A DNA stretch of 64,000 nt from Fulvimarina manganoxydans (GCF_900176465.1 NZ_FWXR01000002.1:1-64000); one strand, 5' to 3'; positions 46,004 through 55,438 are shown, counted from the first letter of the stretch. Notes: generated from the letters alone by a model not told the origin. Numbers and translations are program-made.

Positions 46004-46355
46004 GGCTGGAACCTTGTGAGTTGCGCGGGAAGGGAGCCTCGACATCCTGTGTCATCGCCAAATGAATGCCGAGGAGGCAGACAAGACGCGGGTTCGCCGA
46101 GACAGCCCCAGAATGGCCGGCTCGGCGATGGCTCGGGTACGGATCGGCCAGGGATGGATATGACATGCTGCACTGCGAATGGAGCGAGTTTGTCCGGACA
46201 TATACATATAGTCAATCACCCTTGCCGGATTTATGGTTCGGCAGGTTCGACCGACGAAACCGGGATACGTGTCTTTGCCCGGCCTGGCGTTCCGCTATAG
46301 CGATCGAGGCGATGCGCGATGCGTCCGCCGCAGACCGAGAATGAGAGGAGCCGGC
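46004..46355. promoter_or_regulatory. Divergent control region between the amidase operon and GntR gene
   Basis: 352 bp. The palindrome TGTCCGGACA (46191-46200) is followed by the AT-rich run TATACATATAGTC. Such sequences are good candidates for a GntR-family operator or promoter, but I cannot assign them exactly. Confidence 0.4.
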
Positions 46356-47165
46356 GTGTCGTCCGATGCTGCGCGCAAGCGGAAAAGGCGTGAGAGCGGC
46401 GTGGAGACAGCGACCGGGCCTGTGCAGGACAACTCATTCGCTCGCACGCCGCTCTATCTTGCGCTGGCCCACGATCTGGAGGGCCGCATCCGGGACGGGC
46501 GGCTTCCGCTCGGCTCGTTGCTGCCGCCGGAGCCGGACCTTGCCGCCGAGTTCGGCGTCTCGCGCCATACGCTTCGTCAGGCCATTCAGCGGCTCAGACG
46601 CCTCGGCCTCGTCAGCGCCAAGAAGGGCGTGGGTACGACCATTTGCGAGGCCGACGCGTCGAGCGCCCGCCGCTTCGTCTCGGCGTCCCGCGCGGATTTG
46701 AGCGAACAGGCCGAGGGCACCGACTTCACCATTTTCGAGAGCGCCTCCGTGCGTGCGCGTGGGTCTCTGGCGAGCGAGCTCGCTTGCCGGCCGGGGCGGG
46801 AATGGTTCACACTGAAAGGCACGCGCTCGGAGATCGGCGCCGACCGGCCGATGGCGCTGGATGAGGTCTATGTGGACCCGCGCCTTGCCGAAACGCTCAA
46901 AGCCATGAACCCGATCCGCCAGGCGATCTTTCGCCTGGTCGAAGAGGTGACGGGCGAACGCATTGCTGAAATTCGGCAAACGATCCGCCCCGTCATCCTT
47001 GATCGCCCGACGGCCGAGGTCTTAAACGCGCAAGCTGGCGAGCCCGCGCTCAAGATCACGAGAGCCTATTTCAGCCCCAGCGGACGGCTTTTGGAACTCT
47101 CCTATCAAACGCTGCCGGCCGATCGCTTCGCCTATACGACAGTGTTGCGCGATGTGACGGCCTGA
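46356..47165 (+). CDS. GntR-family regulator, HutC/UTRA type
   Basis: 269 aa from a GTG at 46356, which has GAGAGGAG 5 bases before it; an ATG at 46341 is the alternative. The wHTH is GSLLPPEPDLAAEFGVSRHTLRQAIQRLRRLGLVS. The C-terminal UTRA domain ends in LEISYQTLP-type sequence (LLELSYQTLPADRFAYT). It controls neighbouring genes, most likely the dipeptide transporter downstream and the amidase operon upstream. Confidence 0.86.
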   Translation: MSSDAARKRKRRESGVETATGPVQDNSFARTPLYLALAHDLEGRIRDGRLPLGSLLPPEPDLAAEFGVSRHTLRQAIQRLRRLGLVSAKKGVGTTICEADASSARRFVSASRADLSEQAEGTDFTIFESASVRARGSLASELACRPGREWFTLKGTRSEIGADRPMALDEVYVDPRLAETLKAMNPIRQAIFRLVEEVTGERIAEIRQTIRPVILDRPTAEVLNAQAGEPALKITRAYFSPSGRLLELSYQTLPADRFAYTTVLRDVTA

Positions 47166-47594
47166 TGCGTCGCGGTCGAAGGCCCTGGGGTGCCCTCGAA
47201 TAATGAAGCGGCATGCCCATTGTATGCGCATTGAGAATGGGATGCCTAATCCGTATACAGTCGACGCCTGCGCCCGCGTCGTTCCGATCGTCGAGAGCGC
47301 GGTTGGCGTCTGAAGCCGAGGACCACCGAGCGAATTTTTTGGCGTCCTCGTTTGGACGTGTTCGGAGAAGGCTCCCATCCCGTGCCAATCCGCGTCGAGG
47401 GCTGCCCTGAGCCAGGTGGCCGACCGATGGCGATGAGCGCCCGGCGATTGAAGATTGCGCGCTTCTCTTGCGCCGGGGAGTGGATCGCGTCGGGCTAGCG
47501 TCGCTGCTTGGCACGCCCCTTGCAAAGCCACCCATGAGGCACCCGCCAGCCTCACGAGCCAACCGCTTTCGCCAATCGGGTAAAAGGATCGCCC
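47166..47594. other. Region upstream of the dipeptide transporter operon
   Basis: 429 bp without a supported gene. The operator-like half-sites at 47221-47260 are listed separately. The rest has no recognisable feature apart from the start region of dppA-like gene 47595. Confidence 0.4.
47221..47260. promoter_or_regulatory. Possible GntR operator pair
   Basis: TGTATGCG at 47221-47228 and CGTATACA at 47252-47259 form an imperfect inverted repeat with 31-bp centre spacing. CGTATACAG followed four bases later by CGCC also occurs upstream of the TRAP operon (55974-55982). GntR-family sites commonly contain TGTATAC-type cores. Confidence 0.4.
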
Positions 47595-49199
47595 ATGTTT
47601 CTCAAGCCGCTTCGCAGCGCCGCTCTGGCCGTCGCTACTGTCGCGCTCCTCTCGACCTCGGCCCTGGCCGCGGGCACATTGCGCGTCGGCATGACGGCCT
47701 CCGACATTCCGCTGACCACCGGCCAGACCGACCAGGGCGGTGAGGGCATGCGCTTCATGGGCTATACGGTCTATGACAGTCTCATCAATTGGGACCTCTC
47801 CAGCGCCGATAAGCCTTCCACCCTGACGCCGGGCCTTGCCACCGAATGGTCGACCGATCCCGAGGATCGGACAAAATGGACCTTCAAGCTGCGCGAGGGG
47901 GTCAAGTTCCATGATGGATCGGACTTCACCGCCGATGCGGTGGTCTGGAATCTGGATAAGCCCCTCAACGACCAGTCCGAGCAATATGATACGCGCCAAG
48001 CCGCGCAAGGCGCGAGCCGCATTCCCTCCATCGCGAGCTATAAGGTCGTCGATCCTTTGACGGTCGAGATCGTCACCAAGGCGCCGGATGCGACGCTGCC
48101 CTATCAGATCGCCTGGATCATGTTCTCCTCACCGGCCAATTGGGAGGCCAATGGCAAGGACTGGGAAAAGGTCGCGGCGAACCCCTCCGGCACCGGCCCA
48201 TGGAAGCTGACAAGCTTTGTGCCGCGCGAGCGCGCCGAACTCGTTCCCAACACTGATTATTGGGACGAGAACCGTATCCCGAAGCTCGACAAGATGGTGC
48301 TGATCCCGCTCCCCGAGCCGAATGCCCGCTCATCGGCGCTTTTGTCGGGCCAAGTCGATTGGATCGAAGCGCCGGCGCCCGATCTCGTTCCGGCGCTCGA
48401 AGGCAACGGCTTCGAGATCGTCTCCAACGCCTATCCGCACAACTGGACCTATCACTTCTCGCGCCTCGAAGGCTCGCCCTGGAACGACATCAATGTCCGC
48501 AAGGCCGCCAATCTCGCCATCGACCGGGCGGGGCTGAAGCAGCTTCTCGGCGGCCTGATGATCGAGGCCAAGGGCTTCATGCCGCCGTCATCACAATGGT
48601 TCGGCAATCCCGAATTCGATGTGAAATACGATCCTGACGCGGCCAAGGAGTATCTCGCCAAGGCCGGCTACGGGCCGGACAAGCCGCTGACGGTGAAGGC
48701 GCTGATCTCGCCATCGGGATCGGGTCAGATGCTGCCGCTGCCGATGAACGAGTTCATCCAGCAAAATCTTGCGGAAGTCGGCATCAATGTGGATTTCGAG
48801 GTCGTCGAGTGGAACACGATGATCAATATCTGGCGCGCCGGCGCGGCCGATCCGTCCGCCCAAGGGGCTCAGTCCATCAACTTCTCTTACTTCATTCAGG
48901 ACCCGTTCACCGGTCTCATCCGGCATCTGTCCTGTGACCTCATCGCGCCCAATGGCACCAATTGGGGCCATTACTGCGATCCGGAGATGGAGGACCTGTT
49001 CAAGCAGATCCGAAACACCTTCGATCCGGCCGAGCAGGACAAGGTCTTGCAGAAAACCCACGAGAAATACGTCAACGACGCGCTCTTCCTCTTCGTTGCC
49101 CACGACGTGGCGCCGCGCGCCATGAGCCCGAAGGTGAAGGGCTTCGTCCAGGCCCAGAACTGGTTCCAGGATTTCTCGACGATCTCGATCGAAGAGTAA
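47595..49199 (+). CDS. Dipeptide/oligopeptide ABC substrate-binding protein
   Basis: 534 aa with a signal peptide (MFLKPLRSAALAVATVALLS, cleavage near ALAAG). The mature start TLRVGMTASDIPLTTGQTDQG is typical of family 5 binding proteins. Also present are the FKLREGVKFHDGSDFTADAVV signature and the hinge segment NVRKAANLAIDRAGLKQLLGG. It delivers peptides, opines or amide-containing compounds to the permeases downstream. The substrate is not evident. Confidence 0.9.
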   Translation: MFLKPLRSAALAVATVALLSTSALAAGTLRVGMTASDIPLTTGQTDQGGEGMRFMGYTVYDSLINWDLSSADKPSTLTPGLATEWSTDPEDRTKWTFKLREGVKFHDGSDFTADAVVWNLDKPLNDQSEQYDTRQAAQGASRIPSIASYKVVDPLTVEIVTKAPDATLPYQIAWIMFSSPANWEANGKDWEKVAANPSGTGPWKLTSFVPRERAELVPNTDYWDENRIPKLDKMVLIPLPEPNARSSALLSGQVDWIEAPAPDLVPALEGNGFEIVSNAYPHNWTYHFSRLEGSPWNDINVRKAANLAIDRAGLKQLLGGLMIEAKGFMPPSSQWFGNPEFDVKYDPDAAKEYLAKAGYGPDKPLTVKALISPSGSGQMLPLPMNEFIQQNLAEVGINVDFEVVEWNTMINIWRAGAADPSAQGAQSINFSYFIQDPFTGLIRHLSCDLIAPNGTNWGHYCDPEMEDLFKQIRNTFDPAEQDKVLQKTHEKYVNDALFLFVAHDVAPRAMSPKVKGFVQAQNWFQDFSTISIEE

Positions 49200-49211
49200 T
49201 CCGAAAGCTCC

Positions 49212-49247
49212 TCGGGCGGCCTGCCTGCGACACGCCGGGCCGCCCGA
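49212..49247 (+). other. Intercistronic stem-loop after the dipeptide-binding gene
   Basis: TCGGGCGGCC (49212-49221) pairs perfectly with GGCCGCCCGA (49238-49247) around a 16-nt loop. No T-tract. It separates the binding-protein gene from the permease gene 108 bp later. Confidence 0.6.
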
Positions 49248-49307
49248 TCGCCTGATCCGCATTCCAGTCATGCCGGCCTACCGCGCCACGAAAGGGCCCG
49301 TCACGCC

Positions 49308-50261
49308 ATGCTCGCCTATACGCTTCAGCGTCTTCTCTACGTCATTCCGGTGGCGTTCGGCGTCAGCGTCATCTGCTTCATGCTCGTCCATATCGCGCCT
49401 GGCGATCCGCTGACGGCGGTCATGCCGATCGATGCGACGGCCGAACAACAGGCCGCGATGCGGGCCGAATATGGCTTTGACCGGCCGCTCCCGGTCCAAT
49501 TCGCGATCTGGCTCACCAATGCGCTTCAGGGTGATCTCGGCGCGTCCATCGCCACGGGCCGCCCGGTCGCCTCGGAAGTCTCGCGGGCCGTCGGCAACAC
49601 GCTGATCCTCGCCTTCACCGCCTCGCTCATCGGCTTTCCGCTCGGCATTTTCTTTGGCTTCGTCGCCGGCATCTTCAAGGACACGCTGATCGACCGGGCG
49701 GTCACGGCCTTCGCCATCACGGGCGTCTCGGTACCCAATTACTGGCTCGGTATCGTCCTCGTCGTCATCTTCTCGGTGACATTGGGCTGGCTGCCCTCCA
49801 TGGGGGCGGGGCCCGGAGGCTCGACCAACTGGGCCTGGGACTACGAGCACTTGCGCTTCATCATTCTGCCGGCGGTGACGCTCGCGGTGGTGCCGATGGG
49901 CATCGTCACCCGGACCGTTCGGGCGCTGGTCGGCGACATTCTCTCCCAGGACTTCATCGGCGCGCTCAAGGCCAAGGGCCTGTCGCGCTTTGGCGTCCTA
50001 CGCCATGTGGTGCGCAATGTGACGCCGACGACGCTCTCCGTCGTCGGCCTGCAACTCGGCTATCTTCTTGGCGGCTCGATCCTCATCGAGACGGTGTTCA
50101 ACTGGCCGGGCACCGGCTTCCTTCTCTCCAACGCCATCTTTCAGCGCGACCTGCCGCTGCTCCAGGGCACGATCCTCGTCCTCGCGCTGTTCTTCGTCTT
50201 CGCCAATCTGATCGTCGACCTTCTGCAGCCGCTCGTCGATCCCCGCATCAAGCGAGGCTGA
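49308..50261 (+). CDS. Dipeptide ABC permease, DppB type
   Basis: 317 aa, six membrane segments. Starts MLAYTLQRLLYVIPVAFGVS and has the DppB/OppB core GDPLTAVMPIDATAEQ and the EAA-like DFIGALKAKGLSRFGVLRHVVRNV. It ends in LVDLLQPLVDPRIKRG. Partner of the next gene; together they form the channel. Confidence 0.9.
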   Translation: MLAYTLQRLLYVIPVAFGVSVICFMLVHIAPGDPLTAVMPIDATAEQQAAMRAEYGFDRPLPVQFAIWLTNALQGDLGASIATGRPVASEVSRAVGNTLILAFTASLIGFPLGIFFGFVAGIFKDTLIDRAVTAFAITGVSVPNYWLGIVLVVIFSVTLGWLPSMGAGPGGSTNWAWDYEHLRFIILPAVTLAVVPMGIVTRTVRALVGDILSQDFIGALKAKGLSRFGVLRHVVRNVTPTTLSVVGLQLGYLLGGSILIETVFNWPGTGFLLSNAIFQRDLPLLQGTILVLALFFVFANLIVDLLQPLVDPRIKRG

Positions 50262-50269
50262 GCGCACCT

Positions 50270-51181
50270 ATGTCCACCACGATCGACACGAAGACCGTCA
50301 AGGCCAATCCGAGACCGGCCGCAGAAGAAGCGCCCGCCAAGTCCAAGGGCTATTGGCATGGCGTCGGCGCGCGCCTCATCCGCGATCCCGTCTCCATGAT
50401 CTGCGCGGGCCTTCTCGCTCTCTTGCTCGGGGCGGTCGTCTTCGCCCCGCTCCTGCCTCTGGCCGATCCCTTCACCGGCTCGATGGTGTCGCGCCTGAAG
50501 CCCATCGGGACGGAGGGCCATATCCTCGGCACCGACGAACTCGGCCGCGATATGTTCGCGCGGCTCATCTATGGCGGCCGGCTGACATTGATGCTGGGCC
50601 TTCTGCCCGTCGCCTTCGCCTTCGCGATCGGGACGTGCCTTGGCGTTCTCGCCGGCTATGTGGGCGGCTGGCTCAACACGGCGATCATGCGCACCGTCGA
50701 CGTCTTTTTCGCCTTTCCCTCTATCCTTCTCGCCATCGCCATTTCGGGCGCGCTGGGCGCCGGCATCGTCAACTCGCTGGTCTCACTCACGATCGTCTTC
50801 ATTCCGCCGATCACCCGTGTCGCCGAAAGCGTCACCGCCTCGGTCCGCTCTCTCGAATATGTCGATGCCGCCCGGATCTCCGGCGCCCATCCGCTCACCG
50901 TCGTGCGGGTGCATGTTCTCGGCAATGTCATGAGCCCGATCTTCGTCTATGCGACGAGCCTCACCTCGGTCTCGATGATCCTCGCGGCGGGCCTGTCCTT
51001 CCTTGGCCTCGGCGTGAAGCCGCCCGAGCCGGAATGGGGTCTGATGCTGAACACCCTGCGCACCGCGATCTATATCGATCCGGTTCTGGCCGCGCTCCCC
51101 GGCGCGATGATCTTCCTCACCTCGCTCTGCCTCAACCTCCTTTCCGACGGCCTGCGCTCGGCCATGAACATCAAGGACTGA
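50270..51181 (+). CDS. Dipeptide ABC permease, DppC type
   Basis: 303 aa, six membrane segments; N-terminal soluble arm, then HILGTDELGRDMFARLIYGGRLTL, the DppC signature, and EYVDAARISGAHPLTVVRVHVL, the EAA motif. It pairs with the DppB-like protein. 8 bp after it and 4 bp before the ATPase gene. Confidence 0.9.
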   Translation: MSTTIDTKTVKANPRPAAEEAPAKSKGYWHGVGARLIRDPVSMICAGLLALLLGAVVFAPLLPLADPFTGSMVSRLKPIGTEGHILGTDELGRDMFARLIYGGRLTLMLGLLPVAFAFAIGTCLGVLAGYVGGWLNTAIMRTVDVFFAFPSILLAIAISGALGAGIVNSLVSLTIVFIPPITRVAESVTASVRSLEYVDAARISGAHPLTVVRVHVLGNVMSPIFVYATSLTSVSMILAAGLSFLGLGVKPPEPEWGLMLNTLRTAIYIDPVLAALPGAMIFLTSLCLNLLSDGLRSAMNIKD

Positions 51182-51185
51182 GCCC

Positions 51186-52286
51186 ATGACGGATACACGA
51201 GACGCCGACATTCCCATCCGGCGGAAGGTACAGGAAAAGACAAAGGCGGCCGATCGCGGCGGACCGGCCCAGCCGCTGGTCATCGCACGCGATCTGAAAT
51301 GCCACTTTCCCGTCCGCAAGGGCGTGTTCAATCGCAAGGCCACTGCGGTCAGGGCCGTCGACGGCGTCTCCTTCACCGTCGAAAAGGGCGAGACGCTCGG
51401 CATCGTCGGCGAATCCGGCTGCGGCAAGTCGACGACGGCAAGGCTCTTGGTTGGGCTCACTGGGCTCAATGCGGGCGACCTCATCTTCGACGGCGATCGG
51501 CTCGGCGAGGATCTCTCGCTCAAGGAGCTCTGGGACGGCGTCCAGATGGTGTTCCAGGATTCCTACGCCTCGCTCAATCCCCGCCTGACCATCGAGGAGA
51601 CCATCGCTTTCGGCCCGAAGATGCGGGGTGTTGCGAGCGGCGCGGCGCGGCGCCTTTCCCATGAGCTTCTGGAGCGCGTCGGCTTGGCGCCGGGCCGCTT
51701 TGCCGGCCGCTATCCGCACGAACTCTCCGGCGGTCAGCGCCAGCGCGTGAACATCGCCCGCTCGCTCGCCATGAAACCGCGCCTCGTCATCTTGGACGAA
51801 GCCGTCTCGGCGCTCGACAAATCGGTCGAGGCTCAGGTGCTCAATCTCCTGAAGGAGTTGAAGGACGAGTTCGGCCTGACCTTCGTCTTCATCTCCCACG
51901 ACCTCAATGTGGTGCGCTACATCTCGGACCGGATCATGGTCATGTATCTCGGCGAGGTGGTCGAGATCGGTCCGGTCGGCTCGGTCTGGGACAAGCGCGC
52001 TCATCCCTATACGGCGGCGCTCTTTGCCGCGATGCCGTCCATGGACCCGGACAACCGGACCGAGGTTCCCCCGCTCCTGGGCGATCCGCCGAACCCGATC
52101 GACCCGCCCTCCGGCTGCCGGTTTCACACACGATGCCCCTTTGCCGAAAGTGTCTGCTCAGCGGCCAAGCCCAAGATCGTCGCGGTCGACGGCGCTCAAG
52201 GGCACGAGGCGGCCTGCCACATGCTCGACCCCGTCTCCGGCCATTCGAAATCGGCCGGCGGCGCCCATCTGGAGGCTGCCGAATGA
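51186..52286 (+). CDS. Dipeptide ABC ATPase, DppF type
   Basis: 366 aa. Walker A GESGCGKSTTARLLVGL, signature LSGGQRQRVNIARSL, Walker B LVILDEAVSALDKSVE and the H-loop FISHDLNVVRY. The C-terminal oligopeptide-ATPase extension has CRFHTRCPFAESVC, the Cys motif shared by such ATPases. Its stop overlaps the start of the partner ATPase (ATGA). Confidence 0.9.
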   Translation: MTDTRDADIPIRRKVQEKTKAADRGGPAQPLVIARDLKCHFPVRKGVFNRKATAVRAVDGVSFTVEKGETLGIVGESGCGKSTTARLLVGLTGLNAGDLIFDGDRLGEDLSLKELWDGVQMVFQDSYASLNPRLTIEETIAFGPKMRGVASGAARRLSHELLERVGLAPGRFAGRYPHELSGGQRQRVNIARSLAMKPRLVILDEAVSALDKSVEAQVLNLLKELKDEFGLTFVFISHDLNVVRYISDRIMVMYLGEVVEIGPVGSVWDKRAHPYTAALFAAMPSMDPDNRTEVPPLLGDPPNPIDPPSGCRFHTRCPFAESVCSAAKPKIVAVDGAQGHEAACHMLDPVSGHSKSAGGAHLEAAE

Positions 52287-53299
52287 GCCACACGACGCCC
52301 AATCTCCTCGACATCGAAGGGCTGGAGGTCCGCTTTCACGGCGAGCGGACGGTCCATGCGATCAACGGCCTCGATCTTACGCTCAAGCCCGGGGAGGTGA
52401 TGACCATTCTGGGCGAATCCGGCTCTGGCAAGTCGGTGACGCTCAAGGCGCTTTTGAAGCTCCTGCCGGAAAAACGCACGGCGATGAGCGGCGCCATGCG
52501 TGTGGACGGCATCGACGTCATGGCGCTCACGGGCAGGGCCTTGTCGGATTATCGCGGCAAGACGGTCTCGATGATCTTTCAGGAGCCGGCGCTCGCCCTC
52601 GACCCGGTCTATACGATCGGTGACCAGATCGCCGAGGCCGTGATCCGTCATGAACGGGTCTCCAAGCGCGAGGCGATGGATCGCGCCCTCGACATGCTGA
52701 AGCGTGTGCGCATCCCCTCGCCGGAAAGCCGACTGAAGAACTATCCCCACGAAATGTCCGGCGGCATGCGCCAGCGCGCGATGATCGCTCTCGCGCTCGC
52801 CTGCAAGCCGGACCTTCTGCTCGCCGACGAGCCGACGACGGCGCTCGACGCGACGGTGCAGATCCAGGTGTTGCTTCTCCTGCGCGAGCTGCAGAAGGAG
52901 TTCGGCATGGGCATCATCTTCGTCACCCATGATATCGGCGTCGCGGTTGAAATCTCCGACCGCATTGCCGTCATGTATGCAGGAAACATCGTGGAGGAGG
53001 GGAGCGTCGCGGAGATCATCAAGGACCCGCGCCACCCCTATACGAAGGGCTTGCTCGAAGCCAATCTCCACGATGCGGACCCGTCCGAGACGCTGACCTC
53101 GATCCCCGGCTCGCCGCCGCCCCTCGATGTGAAGCCGGACCATTGCTCCTTCGCGCCACGCTGCGCTTATGCCGAGGCGCGCTGCTTCAAGGCTCTGCCG
53201 CCAGTGCTGAAGCCTGGACCTGGCCGCCGCGTCGCCTGCATTCTGGAAGAGGGGCGGGCGCCGGTGATGACCCCGGCGCGCGAGCCCGAGCCCGCCTGA
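52283..53299 (+). CDS. Dipeptide ABC ATPase, DppD type
   Basis: 338 aa from the ATG at 52283; the longer in-frame extension is inside the previous gene. Walker A GESGSGKSVTLKALLKLL, signature MSGGMRQRAMIALAL, Walker B LLLADEPTTALDATV. The Cys motif is CSFAPRCAYAEARC. With the DppF-type partner it completes an SBP-B-C-F-D operon in which F precedes D. Confidence 0.9.
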   Translation: MSHTTPNLLDIEGLEVRFHGERTVHAINGLDLTLKPGEVMTILGESGSGKSVTLKALLKLLPEKRTAMSGAMRVDGIDVMALTGRALSDYRGKTVSMIFQEPALALDPVYTIGDQIAEAVIRHERVSKREAMDRALDMLKRVRIPSPESRLKNYPHEMSGGMRQRAMIALALACKPDLLLADEPTTALDATVQIQVLLLLRELQKEFGMGIIFVTHDIGVAVEISDRIAVMYAGNIVEEGSVAEIIKDPRHPYTKGLLEANLHDADPSETLTSIPGSPPPLDVKPDHCSFAPRCAYAEARCFKALPPVLKPGPGRRVACILEEGRAPVMTPAREPEPA

Positions 53300-53306
53300 C
53301 CTCATC

Positions 53307-53413
53307 TTTAGAGTGAAACGCGACCAAGTCGGGTGGCATGTTCACTCTAACCTCTTGTTTGTCGTAAGCCGTGATCCAAAAAGTCGATCAACTTTTTGGC
53401 GTCTTACTCTAGG
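53307..53413. repeat. Palindromic intergenic repeat element, about 107 bp
   Basis: TTAGAGTGAA (53308-53317) pairs with TTCACTCTAA (53341-53350). CCAAAAAGT (53376-53384) pairs perfectly with ACTTTTTGG (53391-53399). The outer ends TTTAGAGTGAAAC and GTCTTACTCTAGG are imperfect inverted repeats of one another. The layout resembles the palindromic intergenic elements scattered in rhizobial genomes. It fills the gap between the transporter operon and the amidase gene. Confidence 0.6.
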
Positions 53414-53424
53414 AACTCGTCGTC

Positions 53425-54639
53425 ATGCTGATCGAGACCGATCCCGTCCGCGCCTTCATGCCCTATCCACCCGTGGCGGTGCCGAACGCGGCCGAAGGGC
53501 CGCTCAAGGGCCTGACCTTTGCGGTCAAGGACCTTTTCGATGTGGAAGGTTATCGAACCGGCTGCGGCTGCCCGCTGAAGCTCGCCATGAGCGAGGTGAA
53601 GACGAGGACGGCGCCAAGCGTCCAGAGGCTTCTTAATGCCGGCGCCAAATTCATGGGCAAGACCCATACGGACGAACTCGCCTGGTCGCTCTACGGCCTC
53701 AATGCCCATTTCGGCACGCCGATCAATCCGGCCGCGCCCGACCGCATTCCCGGCGGCTCGTCCTCGGGATCGGCGGCGGCGGTGGCGGCGGGGCTCGTCG
53801 ATTTCGCCGTTGGCACCGATACGGGCGGCTCGGTGCGCGCGCCGGCGAGTTTCTGCGGGCTCTGGACCCTGCGGCCGACCCATGGCCGCGTATCGCTCGA
53901 GGACTGCATGGAACTTGCCGCGAGCTTCGACACGTTCGGACTGTTCGCTCGTGAGGCGAAAACGCTGCTTGCCGCGCTGGAGGTGGTCTCGGGCGAGGAC
54001 GTTGTCACTCTGCCCGCTGAGCCACGGCTGCTGGCACCCGTCGATATGGTGGCGCAGCTGAAGCCCGAACCGCGTGCGGTCTATGACGAGACCTTCGGCG
54101 GCCTTTCCGCAAAGCCGGTCGAAGTCTATCCAGACGGCGGCGCGAATGCCCTTTACGACGCCTTCCGTCTTTTGCAGGCGGCCGATGCCAAGCGGGCAGT
54201 CGTGCCCTTCATACAGACTTCCGGCATGCCGCTCGCCGCCGGCATCGATGAGCGCGCCGCCTTCGCCGCAGGCTTGAGCGAGGCGGAAGAGGCTGAAGGC
54301 AATGCGGTCCGTGACCCCTACCGCGCCTTCATCGACGACCTTCTCGGCGACGACGGCGTCCTGCTCGCGCCCGTCGTCCACGATGCCGCCTTTCACCTCG
54401 ATGCGGGACGGGATGTCTTCGACGGCTTTCGGCACGATGCGATGCGGCTCTTATGCGTTTGCGGCATGAGCGGCCTGCCGCAGGTGGTGTTTCCGGCCGG
54501 AACCGTCGACGGCGCGCCCTATGGCCTGTCGATGATCGGACCGCGCGGCTCCGATCTTTCGCTGGTGAGGCTCGCCGCGCGATTGTTCGGAACGCTGGCG
54601 CGGCCGACGCCGAAGATCGTCGCCCTGACGCCCGCCTGA
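53425..54639 (+). CDS. Amidase-signature hydrolase
   Basis: 404 aa. The triad is Lys35 in FAVKDLFDV, the cis-Ser in GGSSSGSAAA (112-114) and Ser136 in GTDTGGSVRAPASFCG. It begins directly after the repeat element, 125 bp past the transporter operon, so it may use the transported compound. It resembles small aliphatic amidases; the substrate is unknown. Confidence 0.86.
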   Translation: MLIETDPVRAFMPYPPVAVPNAAEGPLKGLTFAVKDLFDVEGYRTGCGCPLKLAMSEVKTRTAPSVQRLLNAGAKFMGKTHTDELAWSLYGLNAHFGTPINPAAPDRIPGGSSSGSAAAVAAGLVDFAVGTDTGGSVRAPASFCGLWTLRPTHGRVSLEDCMELAASFDTFGLFAREAKTLLAALEVVSGEDVVTLPAEPRLLAPVDMVAQLKPEPRAVYDETFGGLSAKPVEVYPDGGANALYDAFRLLQAADAKRAVVPFIQTSGMPLAAGIDERAAFAAGLSEAEEAEGNAVRDPYRAFIDDLLGDDGVLLAPVVHDAAFHLDAGRDVFDGFRHDAMRLLCVCGMSGLPQVVFPAGTVDGAPYGLSMIGPRGSDLSLVRLAARLFGTLARPTPKIVALTPA

Positions 54640-54642
54640 CCC

Positions 54643-55296
54643 TTATCGCGACAGGGCCCGGGCGATCTGGCGCGCGGCCGCCCGCACCGGCGCGACGATC
54701 GGGATCGACAGGCGGCCGCTCAAAGTCTCGGCCGCTTCCGCAAGAGGTCCGCCGCCGATGATCACGGCTTCGGCGCCGAGCTCGTCGCGGGCCCTCCGGC
54801 AGGCTTCATGAAGGGCCGCTGCCAGGTGTTCGGGCGAAGAGACGAGGGCGTGCGGATCGCCCTCGGTGAGGACGGTGCCGAGGAAGTTGGGTTCGTGGCC
54901 AAAACGTCGGACGCGCTCGGCGATCGCCGCGACGAGACCCGGCGTCGTGGTGGCGACGGCAAAGCGACGGCCATCGGCGTTCGCCTCCGCAAAGCTTGCC
55001 TCGCCAATGCCGGCGGCGGGGAGGTTCGGGTGAAGGGTTCGTACGGCCTCGATCCCCGGATCGCCGAAAGCCGCGACGATGACGGCTCGCGCATCGCCCC
55101 TGTCAAGAATTGTCCGCGCCAGGGCCGAAACGGCCTCGGCCCCGACCGAAAGACCCTCTTCGTCGGTGATCATGGAGGGGCCGAAGGGCGCCGTCAGACC
55201 GATGATCGAAAGGCTTGGCGCCTCGGCTCTTGCAATGGCGGTCATCGCCTCGGTCGTGGTCTCGGAGCTGTTAGGATTGAGAAGATAGACCGTCAT
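54643..55296 (-). CDS. Asp/Glu/hydantoin racemase-family protein lacking both catalytic cysteines
   Basis: 217 aa from the ATG at 55296. The family fold is clear: MTVYLLNPNSSETTTEAM, then AVIVAAFGDPGIEAV and EAVIIGGGPLAEAA. In racemases the loop before F-x-D-P and the loop after V-x-x-G each hold a catalytic Cys; here they are Ala76 and Gly182. The only Cys is in HEACRRARDELG. It cannot work by the standard two-Cys mechanism. It converges on the amidase gene, 3 bp apart, and is divergent from the RidA gene. Confidence 0.75.
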   Translation of the reverse strand: MTVYLLNPNSSETTTEAMTAIARAEAPSLSIIGLTAPFGPSMITDEEGLSVGAEAVSALARTILDRGDARAVIVAAFGDPGIEAVRTLHPNLPAAGIGEASFAEANADGRRFAVATTTPGLVAAIAERVRRFGHEPNFLGTVLTEGDPHALVSSPEHLAAALHEACRRARDELGAEAVIIGGGPLAEAAETLSGRLSIPIVAPVRAAARQIARALSR

Positions 55297-55438
55297 TTGA
55301 CCTTCGGGCGACAAGAGGCGGGAAAACGCGGGGGGTATGGGCCGTCTCAGCCCATCGAGCCCGCGCCGAGACATGAGCTCTGGACCGCCATCATGGCGGG
55401 CCATCGCCGGCGACACCAGTTAAAAAGGACAGAAAGCC

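Noticed and set aside
53425-54639. Calling this amidase GatA
   Set aside because: Although it has the amidase triad, it lacks a gatB/gatC neighbourhood and its length is below GatA; a catabolic amidase is more likely.
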